From: Mycobacterium sp.
Lineage (GTDB): Bacteria > Actinomycetota > Actinomycetes > Mycobacteriales > Mycobacteriaceae
Direction: 5' to 3'
Assembly: GCA_003987775.1 (NCBI GenBank)
Contig: RXJD01000006.1
Coordinates: forward strand, 1-64,000
Length of the DNA stretch: 64,000 nucleotides
Shown here: positions 55,353-64,000 of the stretch, piece by piece
Layout of the letters: each line of letters begins with the position of its first letter
Position numbering within the stretch: position 1 is the first letter of the stretch
Translations under genes and position numbers: made by a program
Notes under the pieces: model-generated
Told to the model about the DNA's origin: nothing
What the model saw: the letters and a program-made list of their open reading frames with translations, nothing else
Databases searched by the model: none

Positions 55353-57494
55353 TCACCACCAACCGGTGATCGCCGCGATCTGCCGTCCCAGTTCCGGTGC
55401 CAGCGTCCGCATGTAGGTGGGCGTCAGGTGGTGCGGATCCCGGTAGATCAGCACGTTTCCCTCGACCGCACGGCACGTGTCGGGCCGGCAGATCGCGTCT
55501 GACAGGTCGATCGGCTTGAGCAGCGGGAACTGACCGACGAAGTCCAGCGTGCCGTTGTGATCGGACAGCAGCTCGGAGCGCTTCACTCCGCAGGACTCCG
55601 CGTTGCCGGCCTTGGCCAGGCAGTCGGCGGGGTTGAACGGTTGACCGTCCTTGACCAGCCAGGGTGTGTCACGCACGCCCAGGATCGGAATGTTGTTGTC
55701 GGACAACGTTTGCCAGATGCCGATGTAGGTGGCGGGCATCACGTCGCCGGCCTTGATGTTCCAGGGCCGGGTCGAGGTGGTGAAGACGTAGTCGGGGCGG
55801 TCGGTGACCAGCTTGGCCATCGTCGTCTCCACCCACTGCCGGCACTGGGGGTAGGGCGCATTGTTTCCCATGATCAGCGGGACCTGCTCGGTGGACAACG
55901 CGCAGCCCATTTTGAGGTAGGTCACCACCTTGAAGTGGTGCAGCCGGCCCAGCAGATCCAGCGCGGGCAGCCAGTGCTCGGCGTGTGACCCACCTGCCAG
56001 GGCAATGGTTCGCGGAGCATCGGTGTCGCCGTAGGTGCAGTTGACCACCGTCGGGTTGACGAAGTCGCTGATGCACCCGTCCCGGGTGGAGGCGGGCAGG
56101 TCTTCCTTGACTTCGAGCACCGTGGGCCGCATCCGCAGTTTCGGTACCCGCACGTGGTTGACCAGTGCCCGCGCGCCCGGGTAGTCGGCGGAGCTGAGTC
56201 CACTGAGCTCTTTGCCACCGGCGCGCTCGGCGACGAGATGTTCGCGCCAGGTGAATGACGTCGCGGTCAGGGTGACACCGAGCAGCGCCACCACTGATCC
56301 CAGCGCGATCGTCGGCCGGCGCCACCTCAGCCGCCAGGGCACCGGCGCGGACGGTGCCGCGGCTGCCCGGTAACGCAACGGGTCCTCGACGTGGCGGGTG
56401 GTGAGATAGGCCAACACCCCCGACACCAGCAGCACGCCCATCCCCTCGAGGAAGTTGGCCTGGCGGTGGCCGGTGTAGGAGAGCCAAAAGATCAGCAGCG
56501 GCCAGTGCCACAGATACAGCGAGTAGGCCATCGCACCCAGTGTCACCAGAGGACCGGCCGCCAGCACCCGGTTGGGCAGGGGCATCCGGCCGCGGGTGGC
56601 AGGGTCGCCGGCCATGTTGGCTCCCGCCATGATCATCAGCATTGCGGCGCCGACCGGTACCAGGGCCCACGGTCCAGGAAATTCCTTGACGCCGTCGATC
56701 AGGGCACCGCACGACAGGATCGCCGCCAGCGCCACCGTGGCGGTCACCATCCGTAGCCACATGGGCCAGCGGATGTAGGGGACCACCGCGCCCACCAGCG
56801 CTCCCAGCAACAGTTCCCAGGCCCGGGCGAAGCTGTTGTAGTACGCGGTCGCCTGATAGGCCTGATGGGCGATGATCGCGTACACGAACGACGCCACCGT
56901 CAGCGCGCTGAGCAGCACCACGAAAACCGTGCGCAAATGCCTGCCCAGCGGCCGGCCCAAATAAGCGACGGCCGCGACCAGCATCAAAAATGCCACGTAG
57001 AACTGGCCCTGCACCGACATGGACCAGATGTGCTGCAACGGACTGACCGCCTCGCCGGCGCGCAGGTAGTCCGCCGCCGAGTGGGCCAGTTCCCAGTTCT
57101 GGTAGTAGCCGAGACTGGCCAGGCTCTGGTCGGCGAACGCCTCCCACCGGGTCTGCGGCTGGATCAGAACGGTCAGCAGCGCGCACCCCGCCAGCACCAC
57201 GACCAGCGCCGGCAACAACCGTCGGATCAGGCGGACCACCTCGGTAGCCGGAGACAGCCTCCCGCCCAACCCGGCCCGCAGCACCTTGCCGCCGAAGAAG
57301 AATCCGGACAGGGCCAGGAACACGTCCACCCCGCCGGACACCCGGCCGAACCAGATGTGGAACACGGCGACCAGAGCGATCGCGATGCCGCGCAGACCGT
57401 CGAGATCGTGCCGGTAGAAGCCGGACGAGCGCGTGCCCATGCCCGCTGCCTGCGTGGTGGCAGCCGGGATCGGAGGAGGCGGCGGTGTCGGCAT
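55353..57494 (-). CDS. OafA-type membrane acyltransferase with SGNH domain, Rv1565c-type
   Basis: A 713-residue protein combining an N-terminal acyltransferase-3 membrane domain (~10 helices, residues ~28-420) with a C-terminal extracytoplasmic SGNH-hydrolase-like domain. The acyltransferase start has HDLDGLRGIAIALVAVFHIW with the conserved His and GGVDVFLALSGFF. The SGNH block has ALAGGSHAEHWLPAL (nucleophile Ser) and DPHHLTPTY (catalytic Asp/His) near the end. Such proteins O-acylate envelope sugars or peptidoglycan. ATG 57494 opens MPTPPPPPIPAATT; a longer frame upstream is less likely. It lies beside the RipD wall-binding gene. Confidence 0.9.
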   Translation of the reverse strand: MPTPPPPPIPAATTQAAGMGTRSSGFYRHDLDGLRGIAIALVAVFHIWFGRVSGGVDVFLALSGFFFGGKVLRAGLGGRLSPATEVVRLIRRLLPALVVVLAGCALLTVLIQPQTRWEAFADQSLASLGYYQNWELAHSAADYLRAGEAVSPLQHIWSMSVQGQFYVAFLMLVAAVAYLGRPLGRHLRTVFVVLLSALTVASFVYAIIAHQAYQATAYYNSFARAWELLLGALVGAVVPYIRWPMWLRMVTATVALAAILSCGALIDGVKEFPGPWALVPVGAAMLMIMAGANMAGDPATRGRMPLPNRVLAAGPLVTLGAMAYSLYLWHWPLLIFWLSYTGHRQANFLEGMGVLLVSGVLAYLTTRHVEDPLRYRAAAAPSAPVPWRLRWRRPTIALGSVVALLGVTLTATSFTWREHLVAERAGGKELSGLSSADYPGARALVNHVRVPKLRMRPTVLEVKEDLPASTRDGCISDFVNPTVVNCTYGDTDAPRTIALAGGSHAEHWLPALDLLGRLHHFKVVTYLKMGCALSTEQVPLIMGNNAPYPQCRQWVETTMAKLVTDRPDYVFTTSTRPWNIKAGDVMPATYIGIWQTLSDNNIPILGVRDTPWLVKDGQPFNPADCLAKAGNAESCGVKRSELLSDHNGTLDFVGQFPLLKPIDLSDAICRPDTCRAVEGNVLIYRDPHHLTPTYMRTLAPELGRQIAAITGWW

Positions 57495-57578
57495 GATCAC
57501 CGCTAACTTACCGAAAACCGCCGCCCGCTCCGTGCGGAGCAAGCGGCGGCTTGGGGGAAAGCCCGGGAACCCGGTCGG

Positions 57579-58505
57579 TCAGCGCGGGGCGGTGGCTCCC
57601 GGGGCCGGCTGCGCCGGCATCAGCTGCAGCGGCGGCTGCGGCGTGGGAACCAGTGGATTCGGCGGCTGGGGGATCACCTGCTGCAACGGTGCCTGCGGGA
57701 GGGCCTGCTGCTGCAGCGGCGCCTGCTGAACGGGAGCTTGCTGACCGGGGATCGTCTGGACCGGGGCCTGTTGGCCGGGGATCGTCTGGGCCGGAGCTTG
57801 CTGGCCGGGGATCGTCTGGGCCGGAGCCTGCTGACCGGGCACGGTCTGGGCCGGAGCCTGTTGGCCGGGCACCGCCTGGGCCGGGGCCTGTTGACCGGGC
57901 ACGGTCTGAGCTGGGGCCTGTTGGCCGGGGATCGTCTGGGCCGGAGCCTGCTGACCGGGCACCGTCTGCGCCGGCGCCGGCTGCACCGGTCCCGTCTGCA
58001 ACGAATTCGTCCCCAGGATCCGGACCAGGTACGGCGCCATACCGCTGGCGCGCACCGGCGAGACCTGCACGACGTCACCGACCTCGAGCATCTGCCCGTT
58101 CCCCAGGTACATCGCGACGCTCTGGGTGCCTTCGGGGCCATAGAAGATCAGATCAGCCTTGCGGGCCTGCTGGGGAAGGACTTTCTCACCGACCCGGTAC
58201 ATCTGACCCGAGGAACGCGGCAGCTTGAGCCCGGCGCCGGCATAGGCGTACTGGATCAGGCCCGAGGCGTCGAACCCGACGGTGTTGATGCCCGAACCGG
58301 TGCCTCGGGTGGGTCCGGTGACACCGCCGCCGGCCCACGAGAACGGCACGCCGCGCTGCGAGAGTCCGCGCGCGATCACCGTGTCGGCGAGCTGCTGGTA
58401 GTCGTTGGACCGGGTGTAAGGATCTGCGGACGCTATCCCCGCGGCAGTCACCATTGGCGCCACGAACATCAGCAGCCCGATCGCGAAGGCGTAGACGCGT
58501 TTCAT
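57579..58505 (-). CDS. ripD: NlpC/P60-domain protein RipD, catalytically inactive, with expanded repeats
   Basis: A 308-residue secreted protein. The signal peptide (residues 1-27) ends at IASADPY. An NlpC/P60 domain covers ~35-165. The nucleophile cysteine of the usual DCSG is Ala80 (FDASGLIQYAYAG), and the histidine position is Ser129 (TQSVAMYLGNG), so peptidase activity is lost, as reported for M. tuberculosis RipD, which binds peptidoglycan. Residues 181-260 are eight near-identical 10-residue repeats (TVPGQQAPAQ type), followed by a Pro/Gln/Leu-rich tail; this makes the protein ~80 residues longer than Rv1566c. A GAGGGA ribosome site precedes ATG 58505. Confidence 0.92.
   Translation of the reverse strand: MKRVYAFAIGLLMFVAPMVTAAGIASADPYTRSNDYQQLADTVIARGLSQRGVPFSWAGGGVTGPTRGTGSGINTVGFDASGLIQYAYAGAGLKLPRSSGQMYRVGEKVLPQQARKADLIFYGPEGTQSVAMYLGNGQMLEVGDVVQVSPVRASGMAPYLVRILGTNSLQTGPVQPAPAQTVPGQQAPAQTIPGQQAPAQTVPGQQAPAQAVPGQQAPAQTVPGQQAPAQTIPGQQAPAQTIPGQQAPVQTIPGQQAPVQQAPLQQQALPQAPLQQVIPQPPNPLVPTPQPPLQLMPAQPAPGATAPR
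57726..57965 (-). repeat. Eight 30-bp coding repeats in ripD
   Basis: Eight consecutive 30-bp units encode (T/A)(V/I)PGQQAP(A/V)Q. Units differ mainly at the second residue and by silent changes, implying recent expansion by slippage or unequal exchange, with copy number likely to vary between strains. Confidence 0.9.
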
Positions 58506-58830
58506 TTCGTTCCCTCGTTTCCTGGGGCCGGGTGGCCCCTCTGTGCCTCAGCGCGGTGACCGCGCGCATCCGCCGGCGTTCAGGAGCGATGGGCCGCCTC
58601 TTCGGGGCCGAGCGCCGCTGGACCTGATGGCGTGACCGACCCCGTTAGCCGAGCCCAAATCACACCAGTCACTACAGACACTTTGACAACAGAGATAAGT
58701 GACCGCCAGAGTGGCGAAACATTATTTGTAGGAACGTGACCCGACGGTGATGGAGGGGGTCAATCTTGTGATGGCAGTTGTGATTTCGGTCTCAAAGACG
58801 TTGCCGCCACGTGATGTCGCGAGAACGCGT
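58506..58830. other. Intergenic region upstream of ripD (325 bp)
   Basis: No gene is visible. The half near Rv1567c is AT-richer and is the likely ripD promoter region. The ~200 bp nearest ripD is GC-rich and could be a structured 5' leader. NlpC/P60 and rpf genes in actinobacteria are often controlled by c-di-AMP (ydaO) riboswitches; a CGGCTAACGGGGTCGG string is present on the minus strand, but the full ydaO consensus could not be matched. Confidence 0.4.
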
Positions 58831-59232
58831 TCAGCGCCCGAACGTGTTGCTGAAATCCGTCAGGGCGTGGCCCAGCACCGAGGCCAGGCTGAGCACGCCG
58901 ACCGCGACGATCGGCCAGAAGGACATGAACCAGCCCTTGACCAGTGACACGAATGGACCCACCAGGGCGGCGGTCCCGGCGGCGCCGATACCGCCCCACA
59001 CCAAGGGGTAGATGTAGTAGTTCACCCCGAACGGCACCATCGGGCAGTCGTCACCCTGGCAGACGTTGTCGGTGAAGGCGAACAACCGGGTCGGCCAAGT
59101 CGTCATGGTGACCGCGGCGATCAGCAACCCCAGCAGCACAAACATGGTGATGACGTCCCACGGAACCAGGCGGAGCCGGATGACCCGGCGCTGATCCTGG
59201 TCCGGGTCGCGGGACTGTTCCGGTGCTGCCAT
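58831..59232 (-). CDS. Conserved membrane protein, Rv1567c-type
   Basis: A 133-residue membrane protein with a charged N-terminus (residues 1-22) and three to four hydrophobic segments: [35 protein letters not shown] and [18 protein letters not shown] loop has two cysteines ([10 protein letters not shown]), probably outside and able to form a disulphide. ATG 59232 is chosen; a longer frame upstream would run under bioA. It shares a 61-bp divergent promoter region with bioA. Function unknown. Confidence 0.78.
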   Translation of the reverse strand: MAAPEQSRDPDQDQRRVIRLRLVPWDVITMFVLLGLLIAAVTMTTWPTRLFAFTDNVCQGDDCPMVPFGVNYYIYPLVWGGIGAAGTAALVGPFVSLVKGWFMSFWPIVAVGVLSLASVLGHALTDFSNTFGR

Positions 59233-59293
59233 GCCCTGCATGCTTCCCGATGAACGGGTTTTCTGCGACCGCAACCGACTAAGGTCGGCTTTC

Positions 59294-60607
59294 GTGGCAG
59301 CGGCCGGACAATCACCAACCCGATTGACGCCCGCGCAGATCAGCGCGATCGATGCCGCACACCTCTGGCATCCATACAGCACGATCGGCAGGGAAGCGAT
59401 ACCGCCGGTGGTGGCCGTCGCGGCGCGTGGCGCCTGGCTGACACTGGTCCGCGACGGTCGCCCGGTCGAGGTGCTGGACGCGATGAGCTCCTGGTGGACC
59501 GCCATTCACGGCCACGGGCACCCGACCCTGGATGCGGCGATGATCGCCCAGCTGAACACCATGAACCACGTCATGTTCGGTGGACTGACCCACGAACCGG
59601 CCGCCCGGCTGGCCCAACTGCTGGTGCAGATCACCCCGCCGGGCCTGGAGACCGTGTTCTTCAGCGACTCCGGTTCGGTGTCGGTGGAGGTCGCGGTGAA
59701 GATGGCGTTGCAGTACTGGCGCAGCCTGGACCAACCGGCCAAGCATCGCCTGATGACCTGGCGAGGCGGCTACCACGGCGACACGTTCACGCCGATGAGC
59801 GTCTGCGACCCCGAAGGAGGCATGCACTCGCTGTGGTCCGACGTGCTGGTGCCCCAGGTGTTCGCCCCGCAGGTGCCGCGGGACTACGACCCCGCCTACA
59901 GTGCGGCGTTCGAAGCCCAGGTGGCCGACCATGCCGCCGAGTTGGCAGCCGTCATCGTCGAACCCGTGGTGCAGGGTGCCGGCGGGATGCGATTTCACGA
60001 CCCGCGGTACCTGTCCGACCTGCGCGAGATCTGCCGTCGCCAGCGGGTGCTGCTGATCTTCGATGAGATCGCCACCGGCTTCGGGCGCACCGGCGAGCTG
60101 TTCGCCGCCGACCACGCCGGCGTCAGCCCGGACATCATGTGCGTCGGCAAGGCCCTCACCGGCGGATATCTGAGCCTGGCCGCGACCCTGTGCACCACCG
60201 ATATCGCCCACACCATCAGTGCCGGTAGCGCCGGTGCGCTGATGCACGGGCCGACGTTCATGGCCAATCCGCTGGCGTGCGCGGTTTCGGTGGCCAGTGT
60301 CGAGGTTCTGCTGAGCCAGGACTGGCGATCCCGGGTCACCGAGATCGCTGCCGGACTGAGCGCCGGGCTGGCACCAGCCCGCGCGCTGCCGGGGGTCACC
60401 GATGTGCGGGTGTGCGGCGGCATCGGCGTCATCGAATGCGACCGCGCGGTTGATCTGGCGGTTGCCACGCCCGCGGCGCTGGACTGCGGTGTGTGGCTGC
60501 GCCCGTTCCGCAACCTGGTTTACGCAATGCCCCCTTATGTCTGCACACCCGACGAGATCGCTCAGATCACCTCGGCGATGGTGCAGGTTGCTCGGCTCGT
60601 AGTCTGA
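59294..60607 (+). CDS. bioA: Adenosylmethionine-8-amino-7-oxononanoate aminotransferase
   Basis: A 437-residue PLP aminotransferase that converts KAPA to DAPA with S-adenosylmethionine as amino donor in biotin synthesis. [10 protein letters not shown] opens the fold; [30 protein letters not shown] and the dimer motif [12 protein letters not shown] follow, and the PLP lysine lies in [16 protein letters not shown] near residue 283. GTG 59294 gives exactly the M. tuberculosis length; the upstream frame is discarded. It is first in the bioA-bioF-bioD operon. A TGAAC half-site lies upstream at 59251, but no complete BioQ palindrome was confirmed. Confidence 0.96.
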   Translation: MAAAGQSPTRLTPAQISAIDAAHLWHPYSTIGREAIPPVVAVAARGAWLTLVRDGRPVEVLDAMSSWWTAIHGHGHPTLDAAMIAQLNTMNHVMFGGLTHEPAARLAQLLVQITPPGLETVFFSDSGSVSVEVAVKMALQYWRSLDQPAKHRLMTWRGGYHGDTFTPMSVCDPEGGMHSLWSDVLVPQVFAPQVPRDYDPAYSAAFEAQVADHAAELAAVIVEPVVQGAGGMRFHDPRYLSDLREICRRQRVLLIFDEIATGFGRTGELFAADHAGVSPDIMCVGKALTGGYLSLAATLCTTDIAHTISAGSAGALMHGPTFMANPLACAVSVASVEVLLSQDWRSRVTEIAAGLSAGLAPARALPGVTDVRVCGGIGVIECDRAVDLAVATPAALDCGVWLRPFRNLVYAMPPYVCTPDEIAQITSAMVQVARLVV

Positions 60608-60613
60608 TCAGCG

Positions 60614-61759
60614 ATGAAGTCAACCGAGACGTCCCCGCTGGCCTGGCTGGAAGCGGTGGAGATCCAGCGCCGTCAGGCCGGTCTGCGCCGATCCCTGCGG
60701 CCTCGTCCGCCGGTGAGCACCGAACTCGACCTGGCCTCGAATGACTACCTGGGCTTGTCTCAGCATCCCGACGTCATCGAGGGGGGCGTCCAGGCGCTGC
60801 GGGTGTGGGGTGCCGGGGCCACGGGTTCCCGGCTGGTCACCGGCGACACCGAACTGCACGCGCAGTTCGAGGCCGAACTCGCCGAGTATGTCGGTGCGGC
60901 CGCCGGGCTGGTTTTCTCCTCGGGTTACACCGCCAACCTGGGTGCGGTGGTCAGCCTGTCCGGTCCGGGTTCGTTGCTGGTGTCCGATGCCTACTCGCAC
61001 GCATCCCTGGTCGACGCCTGCCGGCTGTCCCGGGCTCGGGTGGTGGTGACGCCCAATCGCGATGTCGGCGCGGTGGAGTCGGCGTTGGCCGCCCGCGACG
61101 AAGAGCGCGCCGTGGTCGTCACCGACTCGGTGTTCAGCGCCGACGGCTCATTGGCGCCGCTACGCGAACTGCACGACGTGTGCCGGCGGCACCGCGCGCT
61201 GCTGATCGTCGACGAGGCTCATGGACTCGGCGTGCGGGGCGGCGGCCGCGGCCTGCTGTATGAGGCTGGGCTGGCCGGAGCGCCCGACGTGGTGGTCACC
61301 ACCACCCTGTCGAAGGCGCTCGGGAGTCAGGGCGGGGTGGTACTCGGCCCGGCCGAGGTGCGCGCCCACCTGATCGACGCGGCACGCCCATTTATCTTCG
61401 ACACCGGCCTGGCGCCCGCCGCGGTGGGCGCCGCACTGGCGGCGCTGCGTCTGCTCATTTCCGAGCCGTGGCGGCCGGCGGCGGTACTCAGCCATGCCGA
61501 CACGCTGGCCCAGGCGTGTGGTGTAGCCGAGGTTCCGCAGTCGGCGGTCGTGTCGGTCATCCTGGGTGATCCCGAGGTCGCGCTGGCCGCGGCCACGGCA
61601 TGCCTGGAGGCGGGCGTCAAGGTGGGTTGCTTCCGGCCGCCGACCGTACCCGCCGGGACCTCCCGGCTTCGCTTGACCGCGCGGGCCTCGCTGAGCCCCG
61701 ACGAACTCGACCTGGCCCGGCGGGTGTTCGCCGACGTGCTGTCCGGCGCCCGCCGTTGA
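60614..61759 (+). CDS. bioF: 8-amino-7-oxononanoate synthase
   Basis: A 381-residue PLP enzyme (AOS family) that condenses pimeloyl thioester with alanine to give KAPA. Motifs are [15 protein letters not shown] near residue 38, [30 protein letters not shown] near residue 200 (PLP-ring Asp), and the Schiff-base lysine in [13 protein letters not shown] near residue 235. ATG 60614 is 6 bp after bioA. The stop overlaps the TTG start of bioD by 4 nt, indicating coupled translation. Confidence 0.95.
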   Translation: MKSTETSPLAWLEAVEIQRRQAGLRRSLRPRPPVSTELDLASNDYLGLSQHPDVIEGGVQALRVWGAGATGSRLVTGDTELHAQFEAELAEYVGAAAGLVFSSGYTANLGAVVSLSGPGSLLVSDAYSHASLVDACRLSRARVVVTPNRDVGAVESALAARDEERAVVVTDSVFSADGSLAPLRELHDVCRRHRALLIVDEAHGLGVRGGGRGLLYEAGLAGAPDVVVTTTLSKALGSQGGVVLGPAEVRAHLIDAARPFIFDTGLAPAAVGAALAALRLLISEPWRPAAVLSHADTLAQACGVAEVPQSAVVSVILGDPEVALAAATACLEAGVKVGCFRPPTVPAGTSRLRLTARASLSPDELDLARRVFADVLSGARR

Positions 61760-62430
61760 CGGTCCTGGTCGTCACCGGCACCGACACCGGCGTCGGGAAG
61801 ACGGTCGCCACCGCCGCGCTGGCGTCCTGCGCCCGCCAACTGGGCATCGATGTGGCTGTCTGCAAGCCCGCCCAGACCGGCACCGCCGATGGCGACGACG
61901 ACCTGGCCGAGGTGCGGCGACTGGCTGGTGTGACCGAACTCGCGGGCTTGGCGCGCTTCCCGCTACCCATGTCTCCGGCGGCGGCGGCCGAGCAGGCCGG
62001 GATGTCGCTGCCGGCCCGCGACGAGATGGTGGAACTGATCCGCGGCATGGACCGACCGGGCCGGCTGACCTTGGTAGAGGGTGCCGGTGGATTACTGGTG
62101 GAACTCGCCGCCGGCGGCGTCACACTGCGTGATCTCGCGGCGGACCTCGAGGCCCCCGTGCTCGTCGTGACCAGAGCCGGTCTGGGGACCCTCAACCACA
62201 CCGCGCTGACACTGGAAGCGCTTGCAACACATAAACTTTCGTGTGCCGGATTGGTGATCGGCAGTTGGCCGGCGCAACCCGGAGCGGTGGAGCGTTCGAA
62301 CCGCCCGGAGTTGAACCGACTGGCGCCGGTGCGCGCCGCGCTGCCAGAGGGCGCCGGCACGGCCGCCGGCTTTGCGGCGATGAGTGCGGCCGCGTTCGAC
62401 GGCGACTGGGTGAAGTCGCTGGTGTCCTGA
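61756..62430 (+). CDS. bioD: Dethiobiotin synthetase
   Basis: A 224-residue ATP-dependent carboxylase that closes the ureido ring of dethiobiotin. The P-loop is [17 protein letters not shown] at residues ~6-22, followed by VCKPAQTG (substrate lysine) and [11 protein letters not shown] near residue 107. The TTG start at 61756 overlaps the bioF stop and fits the family N-terminus. The C-terminus is slightly shortened relative to the M. tuberculosis protein ([16 protein letters not shown]). bioB is not within the window. Confidence 0.94.
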   Translation: MTVLVVTGTDTGVGKTVATAALASCARQLGIDVAVCKPAQTGTADGDDDLAEVRRLAGVTELAGLARFPLPMSPAAAAEQAGMSLPARDEMVELIRGMDRPGRLTLVEGAGGLLVELAAGGVTLRDLAADLEAPVLVVTRAGLGTLNHTALTLEALATHKLSCAGLVIGSWPAQPGAVERSNRPELNRLAPVRAALPEGAGTAAGFAAMSAAAFDGDWVKSLVS

Positions 62431-62948
62431 TGGCGCATTCGATCGAGCTGCTCTTCGACTCTGACACCGAGGCCGAGTTGCGTCGGATGTGGGACGACGT
62501 CGGCGCGTTGAAGAAGGCGGGGCTGCCCATCCGCGTCCCGCCCGGCCGTCCGCACGTGACGGTTGCGGTCGCCCAGCGGATCGACCCGGCCGTCGACGAA
62601 TTGCTGGTTCCGGTGGCGCGGCAGTTGCCGTTGCGCTGCACCATCGGCGCACCGGTGTTGTTCGGCCGGGCCAACGTCGTGTTCACCCGGCTGATCGTGC
62701 CGTCACGAGAGTTGCTGGATCTGCACGCCGAGGTACATCGGCTGTGCGGCCCACATCTGATCCCCGAGCCGATGGCGAACAGCCTGCCGGGGCAGTGGAC
62801 GGCACATGTGACCCTGGCCCGGCGCATGGACGCCGCGCATCTCGGTTCGGCACTGGCCGTTGCGGGCCGGCCGGCGCAGTTCGAGGGCCGCTTCGCCGGA
62901 CTCCGCCGCTGGGACGGGGACGAGCGCGTCGAATTCAGTCTCGGCTAA
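62430..62948 (+). CDS. 2'-5' RNA ligase-like (2H phosphoesterase) protein, Rv1571-type
   Basis: A 172-residue 2H-phosphoesterase-like protein. The two HxT/S motifs that define the fold are PHVTVAV near residue 43 and AHVTLAR near residue 128, each preceded by a strand. The start ATG overlaps the bioD stop in TGATG, so the protein is made with the biotin enzymes. No biotin role is known, and the association is conserved with Rv1571. The 3' end overlaps the convergent membrane protein gene by 4 bp. Confidence 0.85.
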   Translation: MAHSIELLFDSDTEAELRRMWDDVGALKKAGLPIRVPPGRPHVTVAVAQRIDPAVDELLVPVARQLPLRCTIGAPVLFGRANVVFTRLIVPSRELLDLHAEVHRLCGPHLIPEPMANSLPGQWTAHVTLARRMDAAHLGSALAVAGRPAQFEGRFAGLRRWDGDERVEFSLG

Positions 62949-64000
62949 CCGCCGAACAACAGATATAAGCCCATGAACGTGTAGCCGACCATCACCAGCA
63001 TCATGGTGAGCTGCCCGGTCAGCTGATGTGCCGATGGCAGCAACCGCAACGCCTTGTCGTGCGCGGCTATGACCGCCACGATGTGCCCGGTAACTACGCA
63101 GGCCACTTTGATGGTGGACAGCACGGCGGGGTGCATCGACAGGATGTAGGCGACCTGCCAGTCACGGCTGAGCGGGTCGGCCAGCGCGATCACGGCCTGC
63201 TGGCCACGCTCCACCAGGTACGTGAGGTAGTGCGCGAAAATGTAGCCGACCACGATGGGGATCAGCGAGTGCGCCATCTCGCCGGGCAACGCCCGCCGCT
63301 GCTCGGCATCCACTCCGCCGGTGGCCCGAGCTGCAAGGGAAAATGTCAGTGCCACAACGGAAATGAAGACGATCAGGCCGGCGGTGCGCAGCGCCGACGA
63401 CGTCAGCGTCTCCGGCACCCCGGATGCCTCCCGTGCCACCCCGTCGGAGAAATTGCGCCATGTCGGCGATGCGGAGAAGCTGTCGAACGCCGTGGAGCCC
63501 AGCAGCACCGCCAGTACCACCACGACGCCCGGCCGCACCGGCAGCGACGGCAGATGGTCGAACGGGTTGCCGACGACGATCTTTCCGGTGCCGGCATCAC
63601 GCCGAAAAGGCGACAACCGGGACACCGCCATGCTGTAGACGCCGAACGGGTCGGCCCGGGCCAGCCAGCGCTGACCGCACAGCCAGGCGCCCACCAGGAG
63701 AACGACGGTGTAAACCAGCAACCAGATCTTCACGGCGAACACCGACGCCGAGTCGGGGCTGGCCAACTCCATCCAGACGAACGCGAACAGCCCCAGCGCG
63801 GCAGGACGGTAACCCCAGCTCTCGGGATAGGCGAACCGCGCCCGTCCCAGCCGCTCCGGCAGGCACCGCCGCAGCATGACGTACACCGTGCGGACCGGCG
63901 AGACGATCCGCCATACCGGCCCGAAAACCAATGAGAGAGCCACCAACCCGACCCACAGCACGACGTAGAACGCCCCGAGGAGACCGTTGGCCTGCGTCTG
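62945..64000 (-). CDS. Multi-pass membrane protein (fenitrothion-hydrolase-like annotation), 5' end outside window
   Basis: At least 351 residues with about eight hydrophobic helices; the frame is open to the window edge, so the N-terminus lies beyond 64000. A GTG at 63961 is possible, but the preceding codons read as continuous membrane protein (NGLLGAFYVVLWVGLVAL). FGPVWRIVSPVRTVYVMLRR and GVYSMAVSRLSPF resemble a family sometimes annotated as fenitrothion hydrolase, but no hydrolase motif is visible. It is probably a transporter-like or structural membrane protein of unknown role. Confidence 0.65.
   Translation of the reverse strand, partial: QTQANGLLGAFYVVLWVGLVALSLVFGPVWRIVSPVRTVYVMLRRCLPERLGRARFAYPESWGYRPAALGLFAFVWMELASPDSASVFAVKIWLLVYTVVLLVGAWLCGQRWLARADPFGVYSMAVSRLSPFRRDAGTGKIVVGNPFDHLPSLPVRPGVVVVLAVLLGSTAFDSFSASPTWRNFSDGVAREASGVPETLTSSALRTAGLIVFISVVALTFSLAARATGGVDAEQRRALPGEMAHSLIPIVVGYIFAHYLTYLVERGQQAVIALADPLSRDWQVAYILSMHPAVLSTIKVACVVTGHIVAVIAAHDKALRLLPSAHQLTGQLTMMLVMVGYTFMGLYLLFGG

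Noticed and set aside
57726..57965. Regularly spaced repeats resembling a CRISPR array
   Set aside because: The 30-bp units are contiguous with no unique spacers and stay in frame inside ripD; they encode decapeptide repeats.
59247..59266. BioQ operator before bioA
   Set aside because: A TGAAC half-site is present at 59251, but the second half does not match the expected palindrome well enough to call.

Overview
The window is mycobacterial (Mycobacterium sensu lato). It is GC-rich, and its gene order matches, as I recall it, the Mycobacterium tuberculosis H37Rv segment from pks5 (Rv1527c) to bioD/Rv1571: pks5, fadD24, Rv1531, Rv1533, Rv1535, ileS, dinX, ansA, lspA, Rv1540, lprI, Rv1543, Rv1544, Rv1546, dnaE1, a fadD11-type gene, plsB1, ilvA, treZ/treY/treX, Rv1565c, ripD, Rv1567c, bioA/bioF/bioD, Rv1571. 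A PE-family protein and TreX/TreY/TreZ support the assignment. Gene names rest on recognised sequence and on this synteny; no search was run.

Left part (1-10.5 kb): the N-terminus of a Pks5-type iterative polyketide synthase (cut by the window edge), a fatty acyl-AMP ligase, two small metabolic enzymes, and two cis-regulatory RNAs. An M-box (Mg2+) riboswitch precedes a short leader ORF and the Rv1535-type small protein. An ultrashort isoleucine T-box precedes ileS.

10.5-19.3 kb is an accessory stretch on both sides of dinX. It holds a glycosyltransferase fused to a degenerate LytM/M23 domain, an unrecognised Rossmann-like protein, an NAD-dependent sugar epimerase/dehydratase, an orphan PE protein, and, after dinX, an AT-richer acyl carrier protein plus an MbtM-like fatty acyl-AMP ligase next to a possible gene remnant.

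19.3-30 kb returns to the conserved backbone (ansA, lspA, Rv1540, lprI, Rv1543, Rv1544). It is interrupted by a methyltransferase with a decayed tandem copy, a DGPF/YCII protein with an ECF42-type sigma factor, a glyoxalase-family remnant, and a divergent AraC regulator/zinc alcohol dehydrogenase pair. glbN, which sits beside lprI in M. tuberculosis, is absent.

30-35.3 kb holds three tandem, translationally overlapping PknD-type genes, each with a membrane segment and an extracytoplasmic NHL-type beta-propeller. The last has lost the kinase N-lobe and the catalytic residues and looks like a membrane-anchored pseudokinase sensor. This is the most unusual system in the window.

35.5-64 kb is mainly housekeeping: Rv1546, dnaE1, a flavin/F420-type oxidoreductase facing a MerR regulator across a SoxR-like dyad, an acyl-CoA ligase plus glycerol-3-phosphate acyltransferase pair, threonine dehydratase, a PNPOx-like protein facing an apparently leaderless MocR regulator, YaaA, the trehalose-from-glycogen operon (treX-treY-treZ), an OafA-type acyltransferase, the catalytically dead NlpC/P60 protein RipD with an expanded repeat tail, the biotin operon, a 2H phosphoesterase, and a membrane protein cut by the right edge. 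Several hairpin terminators and small families of GC-rich repeats lie between genes.
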